From NCBI RefSeq assembly GCF_003073045.1, contig NC_037590.1:13416311-13480310 (forward strand): a stretch of DNA of 64,000 nucleotides, given 5' to 3'. The notes under the pieces are model-generated. The model was not told where the DNA came from, searched no databases, and was given only the letters and a program-made list of their open reading frames with translations. Below, piece by piece: positions 36,401 to 48,400 of this stretch. Made by a program: the position numbers and the translations under genes. Numbering within the stretch: position 1 is the stretch's first letter; the number at the start of each line of letters is the position of its first letter. This stretch comes from Pomacea canaliculata (Eukaryota > Mollusca > Gastropoda > Architaenioglossa > Ampullariidae).

Positions 36401-39400
36401 ATGTGTGTGTCACAGGTACAGCGTCCGAGAACAACGAGGTAGAGTGGTGGAGGTGTACGATGGACGCAAGTGGCCTGTGGTGAGTAGTTTAGTAGTAACA
36501 ATCTGTGGTGAGTAGTTTAGTAGTAAAAATATATTGTGAGTTGTTCACTAGTAACAATCTGTGGTGAGTAGTTTACCCCCCACTTCTCTCACCTGAACAT
36601 TACAGGACCGACAGAATACCTCCTTCAGCTGGTTACTTCATCATTTCCAGCCTCGACATCGTTATCTGCCGAGGCTAAGCCGCGCAGTTTGTTCCTGCAA
36701 TTCAGGCGATAGGGAGGCTGAGTCTGGGCGACTGTAGATAAGCCCAGCCTCGCCCAGCCCCTGCACCGCGATCCTACAGGTGTTGAGGGTCAGACAACTC
36801 TGGGTGAGACCACTCCCCCAGTTCATTCTGTCATTATCTGGATCGTGCTTGTCCCTCCACTAAACCGTCTGACCTCTTCTTTAAGGCGGGCGAGTCAGGC
36901 TTGCGCAGTTGATGATCTGCTCACCTCAAGCGGAAAGCTTTGGCGCCATCTGGCGATCATTTCCGGTCTGGTTTAGGCTGCATGAGGTTCGTTTGTAAAA
37001 GCCGATCAGCAAAGAATGGATTTCGTGCTCTTGGATAATTTAAAAGTTCGGTTCGTATTTCGCCCATCTCTATGGCATGGAAAGGGAGTCGAAAAAAAAA
37101 AATTGGCGAATAAAGTGACATACGGGGTTATTTATTGAGATGGTAGCAGCTTTGTTATTTGTAACTTTAAATAGTCAATACTTTTGCATTATTTTTATGA
37201 TATTGTTTACACATTATTAATATGTCCATTGTTGAAAGCATGAACCCTTCAATAAAATTTTAAAATAACTGAAAGTAGTTAAAAACAACAAAACAATTCA
37301 GATATCAGAATTGTACGTGGATGGTTTTTGCTTTGTCAAGACCTCAGCCAATGGGAGAGCTGTGACTATAAATTATGTTAATGAGATGATTCTGTGTACA
37401 GGGACATTACTGTTGAAACCTTATTCTGTGTAGGCGTGTAACTCGAGTAGAAAATGAAAGAGGGGATGTATTCACTCAGACCTGATGATATAGTAACTGA
37501 CACTGAGCTTTGTCTTCATTAGAAAAAATATATTCTCCACTAGGCCTTTAAGGTTTAATTATATATTGTATAGCTATCACCACATCAAGCAGCTCGGTGC
37601 AACAAAGAAAGTCAGGCACCGGGTGACCGACCAGACGACCCTGAAGACAGGAACAATGAGAGGGACCTGGGCAAGAAGCGGCATCTGTAAGAAGGAGGAG
37701 AGTGTTGACAAACCCCTCCAGGTCTCCTTGTCTCCATTAAGGTGGTGCGTTTGAAATCAAAGCATTGCCGCGAGCTTGAGTGTTGAGAAATTAATTAGCG
37801 AGGCGGACAATGTGTTTGGTCTTTCGTCTGTGGGAGGAGGAGGACCTGCAGAGTCTTCTGTCGAGTGGCTAAGCAGTTGTTGTCACTTTGCCATCAGCCT
37901 AATGCGCGCGAGAAAGAAAGTTTGAACGATCGAGACAACATTAACAGGTGAATCACACACACACATGCGCATGCGCAACTTGTTAGTCACCGCAGGGTCT
38001 GTTGGACTGTGAGTCACTGAGTGTACTGAAGGTGCACTGAGTAGACGGAGAGCTGACCCAACATCAACTCCACTTGTTTGTCCTCGTCCTTGTGTTCATG
38101 CCGAGCAAATGGGTGGCTACCATCTCTGATGTCGGACTACGATTGCTGACCGCAGGCTCTTCCTAACCATATTGGCGAAGGTGAAAAAGAGGAGAAACAG
38201 AAGGTTTATAGAGGGATAATAAATATGTCCTTGGTATGGACACGTAGGGCTGGAGAAAGAAAATAAAATTGAGACCAATTTATAGTCGGTGGTTAACGAA
38301 GAAACTGGAGAACGAGCCTACTTTCTGGTACACAGACCAGCAGGGATCTGTGCGGAGTAATTTACGACCTCTGTTAATGAAGTAACTGGAGTCGCTCACT
38401 TTGCTGAATGCTTCAGGGATGTTTGTCACTCAGCATCCTGTTACAGATTACGATGGCTTCTAAGTCTCACCATTCATTAACAACTTCTGAATAAATTCAG
38501 TGAATTGTTTTCATCAGCACTATCACTCATCAGAGAAGTGATCTTACTGTCATTATGAAAGAAAAATAGGAGCAAAAACTTCTTTCCTCGTTTTTTAAAT
38601 ATCTCATTTTATCTTCTTTTTTATGCCAGTGCAGTGAGCCCCAGGACACACACAAACAGCTTGATAGAACAAGGACATCCAATAAATTTCCAGTAACAAT
38701 AGGATTTAAAAAAATATTGGCAGAAAGGGTTTCACTCTCCTTAGCCTGGGTAAAAGAAAGGACAAGGCAGGTTTCGGTCGTCGTCTCCACTCATAATGTA
38801 CTCCAGGCGTTAACTCAGACGAGGAGCGCGTTGTTGTCCAGTAATCTTTGTCGCCGGGTGTATGCGCCAGTGAGAGTCCATGGTCTCTACAAGCACCCAC
38901 CCGTTTCACTCTGGGTCCCCGAACAGAGCTTATGGCCTCATGGCCTCCACCACCCGTGGAAGACCACTCGCTAATGGCGGGGTGAGAATGGCCGAGGATT
39001 AACGGCCGAAAGGAACAAGTGTATTTCGAGTATCTTCTCAGACACGACAAGAGTTTCTTTGTGCGAACACAGACAAGAGTAGCGGTGTTCCGTTTCCTTT
39101 GGGGAACCGCACATAATCTACACACTGTAATGAGTTTGCTGTGACCCCATCTCTCTCTCACACACTCACTGTAGACACACATACACGCACGCACACATTC
39201 TCTTATGTTTCTACTATAGTCTTTCAATAGACAGGTGAGTTGCACAAGGTACAATATTCTGCAGGGACACAGGTAGATGCTTAGTTTTGTGGGTGGGTAG
39301 CAAACTCCATGCTGACAGTGAATATCTGTTTTTGTCCCACCCCACCCACACCCCAGTACCTATGCCAGTGTTTGGAAGGGGAGAGAAGAACAGGGGACAT

Positions 39401-42400
39401 AATAAAGTTGTCGCTGTGTCCTGGGGAAACCCTCCGACTAAATAAAAATTTTAAACAGTATTTCAGGAGGGTGAGGCCTACACAAATGAAACATGAGATC
39501 TGCTTTTTAAAAAAAAGGTGAAGGATGTTTCTTTTCCCAGTGAGTTGGTTTTCAGATAAAAGAAGCCTTTGTTTGCTCAAAGCGACGTCTACAACCAGTT
39601 GTCCCCCGTCCCTCACGCCTGCTGCTGTGTGATCAACTAAGTTCTCTCCCCTTCCTCTTTCTCCGTCATCAGCAGAAGGATATGGTGGCTTTGGAGGCAA
39701 ACAATGACCTCTGTTCCTAGCCTTCACCATTTTTTTATTTTAGTCCATCTGTTTGAGTGTTTATTTATGACCGGACGTCAAGTAGATTTAAGGGGAGTGA
39801 ATACTGTGTCGAAGAGCCAAGCTTTTCAAGCAACAGGAAATTGTATACAAACAGTGTGTGTACTGATTGGCGGTGTGATGGTTTAAAATATTGTATTGCA
39901 TTTATTAGTTTTCTATTTTCTTTATCTCAGCATGTCTGCCTGTGTGCATCAGTGAATATCCAACTGTCGCTGACACACTGACGAACATCAGATGATAAAC
40001 CTGTTCTAAGCAAACTGTGTGTTCGCTCCATGCCACCCGATTGATCCTCCGTGTATCGCCTTACAGCAGTGACGAGGCGCAAATAGCTCATACCTCCAGG
40101 GAATAATAATTCATATCAGACGAACACTTAAGCTTGACATCCTCCGGGCAAATATTTAATTTGTTTATGTCGCCATGGTGAAAACAATTATTGACTCTTA
40201 GCGGGTTAACAGATTTTAGCGGTTCGCTCGGCGCAACTGAACATTCCGACATTTCAAGTAAATGGTTGCTGACAGTCAGAAGCTGTGGCTTTTATCCCCG
40301 ACTTTATGGGAGTCCATGCCTGCAGCTGTCGGCTCCCTCCCCGGGTGGGGACATATCGGGCGCTGAACTCCCTCCATCCATTTGTTGTCTCTCGATGGTG
40401 ACACCAGAGGGCACCAGTGGTGGGAGACATGGCGGCAGATGGTGGTGGCAAAGCAATCCGTCTTTCTCCAGACACCGAAGTTTTCATCGTCATCACACAG
40501 ATGATTCATGCGCAGCCTCAGCTAGAGAAAATGTGGACTAGAAGGCTAATGGAGGGGAGGGGTGGGACGTATAACCGTTAAACACTTTGTTTACCTGAAG
40601 GAGCTGGAAGTTTGGAGTCCTCATGAAGGTTTGATAGCGCAGGTGTGGGTCTGTGGAATGCCTCCAGTTCAGGTATTTACTGGTAGGAAAGTGGTAACCA
40701 CCACTTCAGGGACATGTCCTAAGCTGTCTGCCAACAATGAGGTTGGTGACCCTTTATGAGCGTGCAACTTTTCGACCTGCTGAGTATAATAAAGCTTCAG
40801 GAGGGTTTGCCGAGGTTTTTGTGTTTTTGCACTTGAGAGGTGGAAGTGGTCCTCCCTCTACTCTGATTGGGTTAAAGAGGTTTGCTATTGTGGAACGAGA
40901 AACAGCCGTTTGCTTTTCGCTCTGGATATGTTTTCCAAATTCTTTTAGTCACGAAATTTTTAGTCACAAAGGAAAAAAAACATTCCGTGTGGTGTAGATG
41001 TCACAATCGAGTACAAACAAGCACAACATACATACACGGTTAGCAATAAGAGAACATATAATACAAGAACAATACAAGGAACGTAGAGACGGTAGTGTGG
41101 AAGAGAAAAGACAATAAGAAGGACGAGTTATAGTAGGTGTTTCCGAAAGAGATATGTCCAGATAGGAAGGCCTGTACAGCTGTGTGGAGCGACGGAGGGA
41201 GACCATTGCAAATACTGGGGCCGGAGGAGAAAGAGCGACGACCGAACGTTTCCAGTCTGACACGTGGAATAGAATCACGCGCCTTTGATAAAACTAATCC
41301 CGGCATCGGAGGTTTGTAGGACATCTGCTGAAACCCAAGCTTAGACACAGGAAGCAGTGAAAATTGAGGAGGGGAGACAAGCAGTATACTGACCACTCAC
41401 AACGGATGGGAAAGGGAGACAATTTATCGACATGTGGCTTGTCCCTGTACACGCAGCCAATGAAGGGTCTTTGGCTGTACGGGTGCGATGGGTAGGAAAG
41501 AAAATGGGGAGGGCAGGGGCTCGAGTATGTACCTGTGTACAACTGGATTTGCTGTTCTCCCAAGTTCTTCTCTTTCCCCGCAGAAAGTAAGGACTTGACC
41601 GAAGTCCTGCTTTTTTTGAAAAATACAGACCGCTGGAGGCGTAGTGGCCAAAGCACTTCTCACCGTGACAGTGAAAATTAACTGTTCACCGTGTGTATGT
41701 GTGTGTGTTCGGAACACGATTCTGATGCTCTTCTTTCTGCATGTGACACCTGCTCACTGGATTGAGCGTCAGTGTTTTTTTCAGGGTACTTTGGTTGCCG
41801 CCACCCTTTTTCTTTGTGATAGTAAGGTACAGGTGATACCTGCTTGAAATGTCTGCTCTTGCAATGTCCTGTTAATGTGGGTGTCAATGTAAAACGCTGA
41901 GTCCGCACTCAATGGTTGAAAATCGCACCTTACAAATAAACAGATTTATTTATTTCTTTTTACTTCTTTAATGTCATTTTGGACGTGGAGGCGTGGTGAG
42001 CTGGCTGTGCATTTTTTTTTGTCAGTGTGTTTGAATAATTCTCATTGAAAAGCTGGTTTAAAGACCAGATCCTTACTGTTTAAGTGACAATGCATGACAG
42101 CATAGGTTAAATAAAAATAAATTAATCTACAGAATAGGCTTGTTATTAGAGTCTCCCCATCAGCCTCGTCTTAAATTTAACACCACCAGATCGTTGGTTG
42201 TGGATGTGGTAGCAGACATAGTCCCACATTTGCGCTCATTTAGCATTCGGTTGTCGTCTTTCTTGCCTAGTCTCTGGTTACCCGCGGCTAAAAATTAATG
42301 AAGCTCGTAGCGCTCCACCCGTTTCAAGCAGTTTTGACATTTTCCACCAGGTGAAAAGTAACTCGGGTGCCTGACTGGCGGCGTGTGCTCGCACAATGAC

Positions 42401-45400
42401 AAGGAATTAATCGTCAAGCAAAATGGCATTTCAAGCAGTGGGGCTCCTTTTGTAGTCTTCGGTTCTCGGAGGTCTTTCATGCAAACTAATACACCCACTC
42501 CGTATGGACAGATTATTTGCTTCAGTGGAGATTAAAAGAACACACAAGCACACACACACACACACATTTTGCATGCATTCAACAAAAAGACTGAACTTAA
42601 ACAAGTTCTTTTATTGCAGCCATGTTACTGTCATTATATCCTCGCTGTCAACACAGACCTTTGGTGTAACGAGATCCAAAGAAGACAATAAAACAATAGA
42701 ATACAGACTACAATAGAGTGGACGAATAATGATGGCTATTGGGTTGTAGTCATTGTGGGACTACCCTGGACTGCGTATGCTAAGAACTCCCTAACCTTTG
42801 TGTCTTTTGAAATAATACATTTCTGCGCTCAATAAACAAATATCCTGGCAGCTCTTTTGAAAGTTTGACGGAAAAAATACACATCGTTATGAACCCGCAA
42901 AAGGACTTTCTTTAGAAATAAAAAACCAGTTGGTCTTCGCCAACCAGCAACATACTAAACAGAAGAGGCTAGGGCTGCAGGAGCACTAAGATGTGCTGAA
43001 CTTTATCATTTAGACTTTACTATTACTTATTTATTTTCCTGCTTCCCTCTAAAAAAATTATTCAATGTTAATCTTTGTTTAATGCTGTCCCTATTTCGTT
43101 GTAAACAAAATTCGTACTTGCTACCCTACTCATCATCTTCGGGAAGAAAAGTGTTTTAGTTCTCTTTCCAAACCAACCTGACACTGGCGACCACGTGTTC
43201 CTACGTCCAGTGCACTAACAAGGTTAAGGTGTCTCAAACCGCAGAACTAAGCAACGGGGAACCACGTGAAACCAGCTTTGCGAATGTAAATAAAATTGTC
43301 AGCAGTATAATGGGTTTTAAAAAAAATAAAAACTTGGGCACACGACACCGTAAGGTTAGATTAATCTTTCATAGCTTCCTTTAGGACGAGGCTGCCATTT
43401 TAATAATCCTCTTCCGCCAGAACTACTTTATTGTAGGTTATTTATAGCTGCATGTCGCCGGCGCTCACAGCAGACGCCATTGCTCGTTTTTGGAGGCTCC
43501 AGCCTACGTCGGCCTTCTCCACGCGACAGGTCTGCCACCTAGTGGCGGTGAGACTTCAAGGGAGACAAGCCTCCGGCAACGCGACTACGCATGTCGACTT
43601 AAAAAAGAAAAATAAAAAAAAAAAGGAAATCGCGTTTTTTTTTAGTCTCATTGCCCAGCTTCGTTTGAAACACAAAGTTGAGGAAGCTTTATCTGACAGT
43701 ACTCCCGTGTAAAATGTGGATCTCGTGCACCCCCCGCTCTGTACTTTAAACCCTTGTCTGAAAGGTCACAGGTAAAATATCTGGCACGCCATTATGTCAG
43801 GTGATAGGTGCGTAGGCGCTGACAGGTGCTTTTCAGTTTTGGTAACCTTATTTTTTTTTTTCTTGTGCTCTGTGTGAGATAGAGAGACCGGAGCAGGAGC
43901 CAAATATATCTGTCGTGAAAGAGAATCATAACTGACCGCTGTAAAGACTCCGAAACACTTAAACGATGTGCGTTAATTCTAGTTGGCTTATGACCTGTGA
44001 CCTCTGACAGACGATTATGACGTGAGCTGGTCTGAGAGGAATTCCTGGTGTGTTTGTGACCTGTGCGTCACTTTGCAGTTGTTTGCCAGGTGTTAACGAG
44101 GAACTCGCTGTTTGCTCTCTTCACCTCGCCCTGTCTCTCTCTCTACCTGTCTGCGTGCCTGTCTGTTTGTCATCCTGCCAGGCTGCCAGTCTGTCTCCAA
44201 GTCTGTATAATTCTTGCTTTACGCAGAATAATATACTTAGTTTATGTTGACTGACAAAGTGTTGGAATATATTGTGACCTGTGCCGACCTCTATCTCCAA
44301 ATTGAATTTATATTTCACGCGTGATCACGTGATTTAAAATAATTTAAACGGCAATGTTCTGGCACATCAAAACTATTTTTTCCCCTTTGAAAGACACCCA
44401 AGCGCTGAGTCAGCATCGGCTGCTTCCAGTGCCAAAACACACTGCACTTCTCCTTAAAGATGAAAGGTCGCCCGACGAGATTCATCTTCTTCATCGTCTG
44501 CAGCTTTCAGGCTTTGAGCAAAGTGCGGCAAGCAAATGCTGGGAGAGCTCGCCGCCATTAGGGTTTGTGGACCGAAGGGTTTGTCAGGTAATTGGAAAAT
44601 AGAGGGACCTTTCTTCTCGAGAGCAGGTCAGCGAGATGAGACGTAGTTGAGGTAGAAAAGTTGTCTGCACTCTTGGGCAGAGCAAAGTGTTACCTGCGTT
44701 CTACCTGTGTCAGGTGTGGGCGGCGATCAGGAGACTGAAACTGGAGTTTACTGACTGGTTTATCGAGAGGCTACTTGTTATTGTTTGCTGTGAGATTATT
44801 GTTTCTTGGGATGCTGTAATTATTTTTGTAAGGGCATACTGTTGTAAGAACATTGTTTTGTAAGGATACCTTTTGCAGTGGCAAAGTTTTTTGGGACAAC
44901 TTTTTCAAGGGACCTTAGCGGGAGAGAGGGGTAATTAACGACTAGAAAAACAGTGGAAATGAGAGAAGTGAACGAGAGAGGGAAAACGAACAGAAGGACC
45001 GAAAACACTTAACGTTGTATGTGACGTCACGCAACCGTCTTTTAGGAAGGCTTTGTGGTCTTGTGAACTTCACTTGACCAAAGTTGCCGGTTCGAACCCA
45101 GCTGTGATTGAACGCTACGTAACTCTTTTTCTCTGTCCATTCAGTCTTGATTAACATTGAAGGTAAAGACAGCGGAAGGAGACAGCTGAGTTCCTCTGGG
45201 ACTCTCAAGATACGGGGACACATCATAATGCTCAGCATTTGATTGTCTACGCCATGAAAATAATGTTAGCTTGTGGTACAGAAAATTTTTGTCGATGCAT
45301 CTTTATACATTTCTCTCTCACACGCACTCAAAGAAAGAGAGGGCCACTGTAACCTCCCATCCCGTAAGCTGACCTAACTCTTACACACTTTCGAATATTT

Positions 45401-48400
45401 CTAATACGATTTTAACAGCATGTTTGAGAACACACCAACACAAACCTCGAACTTCAACCCAGACACTAATCTTTCCTACAGGTTAGCGCTGATTACTGAC
45501 TTTATTTAAACGCCTCTTGGCTGTGTAGCCTCCCTTACATATCGGTGCTGACACCTCAGGTTAAAGAAACAAAGAGAGAGGTCGGACCATCTGCTTGTCT
45601 CGACACTGTAGCCAACAGTCCAGAACATGCAACGTATGCCGTGCACGCTGCCGTGTTTCTGCGTGTTTGTGGAGGGTAATGAGAGGTTTCACCTGCACCC
45701 GCTCTCTCCAGTCTCTTGTGTCAGTGGCCTGCAGCCGCGCGCATCAGGGGTAAGGTCAGAGCGAGAGCAGCGCGACCCGGGCAGCCTGACCTTTGTGGTC
45801 ATTTGTTGAGGTACGCTGATACGGCCAAAAAACAAAAACAAAAAAACAAACAAACAAAACAAAAACAAACAAAAAACAAAAATAAAAAACAAGCAAACCA
45901 AAAAACCCCTATATATTTGAAAACATTTTGTAGACACTACAGAGCTAGGTTATAGTTCTAAAAGCTTGATTAGTTGATTAATCTCATTTTTCTTCATCTT
46001 GAGAAAAGTTAGTTTTAAAAAAAAGTATGACTGTGAGTGAAATGAAAAAAAGCATCAGAATAATTGTAAAGGTCTGTATAAATCTATTTAAGGGATATAT
46101 GACTCTGGTATACAAAAAATACGCGTTTAATGCAGTCATTTCATTTAATATTTTTAGAACATATATGCTAGAAGAACTTCGTGTTGTCAGATCCACCACA
46201 CGTTTACACCGGTTCTCCCTCGCTTACAGCTTCAGACACTCGCGAAAAGGGACTTGACCATCAGATGAGGAGTTCGGAGTAATTTTCTACGTGAAAATGA
46301 AAGATTAATTTTAATGACTTCAACACAAACTGTTCCCTTCGAACAAAAAGTACAGTTCAAGGGAGGCTAATCTGTTTCGACAGTCAAATTTTGACGAGTC
46401 CTTATTACTTCCCCTACTATTAAATTGCTATTGCTGATTTTCGCATCAGGTTCCTCTTTCATTAGGGTGAACTGTATTCTGTCACGGACTAAATAAAAAG
46501 ATTATGATATCTTTTAATTGATTACTATTAATAAAATAAAAATGAAATAAATAAGAGATGTAAGCACGCAAAAGCATGTCTTTCGAGGCTGAGGTTTGTA
46601 ATTTTGTAACAGTCAGTCCTGTGTCGTGTCCTACTACAGTCGTCGGCTAATTTATATTTTTACAGTTGGAAGAAGGACTGAAACTGTGAAAACATTAAGA
46701 AACATTAGAGTTGAGGGGGAGTCAACGTTTGTTAACAGCAACACCCGCCCTAGGGCATTCGTGGTGCTCGTGATTGCTCAGCTCACCTGTCGCCTCACGT
46801 AGTCGGTGATCAGATCAGGGGAGGACACTGCTGCTGCCTCGTCCTTTACTACAGTCATTATCCATCTTGATCAGCATTACTTAGCTTGTATCTATGTGTG
46901 TCAGCAGGTGTCAACGAAGCTTCTCGAGCCCAAGTTTTGATGGATATGAAGAGACTCAGGATGATGTACAGGTCACATGATCATTTGTCAGGAATGTGAC
47001 AGAAATGGACGGTTTAGACTTCCTAGAGCTAGTACCACGTGTTATCTGCACTCATTGATCCCGCCTGTAAATCATAATATATACAATCGACTAAAGGGCA
47101 GGACACACACACACGAATGCAGAAAGCTATACTGCTTGCCTCTTTTTGAGGTGTCTACATTTACATACATGCGTGCGTTTGAAATGATGTTATATTCGCC
47201 TGTGTATTTTCCAATTTTAAGTGGCAAGATGGATGTGTAGAGATTTTTACTAATTGCGAGATAGGGATTATAAGTGCCAGCTTAAATGAACTGTATGTAG
47301 TCAGGGTATTATTTTCAGTAGCCTGTATAGTTTATAGAAAGTAATGTTGTCGTATTACTGTTGGCAGACAAAACAATGTGCTGAAAGGGTTTAACGAAAA
47401 TATTTGTATTGACATTTGTATGTTTTGACAGCTGTAGGTGGTAGTATTTGCTTTAAAATGTTTGCCTCAGCTTTACCAGCATCAAGGCCGTACTCCAGTT
47501 TCTGTCTCCATCATCCCCTACCCAACCACTCAAAGCAGTTGCTTTGGAATCAATTTGACTAAACTCTAACTTTTATCAGCTGAAGCTGTTTGGCAATAGT
47601 CTACATTGCAGCACAGAGATTAACGGTCTTTTGCCTAACTGTTGTGCCATATTTCGTGGAATATTGTTTACAGTGTCTAAAAAGACACAGGTGTGCACTG
47701 GAGTGTTTACAGGAACACAAGACGAGATCAAAAATGAATTGATGGAGTCTATGATTTATGGAAGTGTAAGATGTAAATAAATGAAAGAAGGAGGTTTTCA
47801 AAGAAAGTAGACAGGGTAATAAAAAAGGATTAGCAACAAATACCCAAGGGCGTTCTCTGCAGCTACATAAAATGTAAAAAAAAAAAAAATGGTTTTTTTT
47901 TGTATGGTGGTCTTATCCTCAACCGCGGGAGGTGGGCTCACAGTGCTTTGTATAACATCGGCACATCCACGAATTACGGATCAAGAGAACACGCTGTAAG
48001 CCAGGGGCAGGGTGGGTGGGCAAAGTATTTGTTGTTTTTTTTTTTTTTTTTTTTTTTGGTGGGCCGGTAAAATACCAAAACCCACGTCAGCTGACTACAC
48101 AACAAACCAGTGTCAATAGAATGAACAACAAATAACATAAAGGCGTTCACCTACTGAATTTAATGTGTTAAGTGAAGCTGGTTGAATTCACTAAATAAAA
48201 CTTTAAAACTAACCTTTCACTTGAAGGTAGCCGCCCCCGACACTCTCTAACGACGACCTCAACCATATCAGCCGTGTTATTTATTATCTCTGTATTTTGT
48301 TTTAGAATGTTACGGATTGCAAATTTTTAATGCTCTTGTCCTTGATAAATTTAATTTCAATCAAATTAACCTGGGCTGAATAAAAATATGTAAAAATAAG

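Larger units (their letters stand above)
30403..36415 (+). other. intron 1 of the second gene
   Basis: No further exon of the gene is seen in this 6-kb stretch. It holds an isolated open frame at 34627-34920 and a G-run cluster at 35800-35822, both listed separately. An AT dinucleotide run lies near 35637-35650. Confidence 0.4.

Noticed and set aside
38706..39254. 182-codon frame on the minus strand
   Set aside because: It has no motif, is Arg/Ser-rich, has no splice signals, and part of it is a CA-rich microsatellite shadow.
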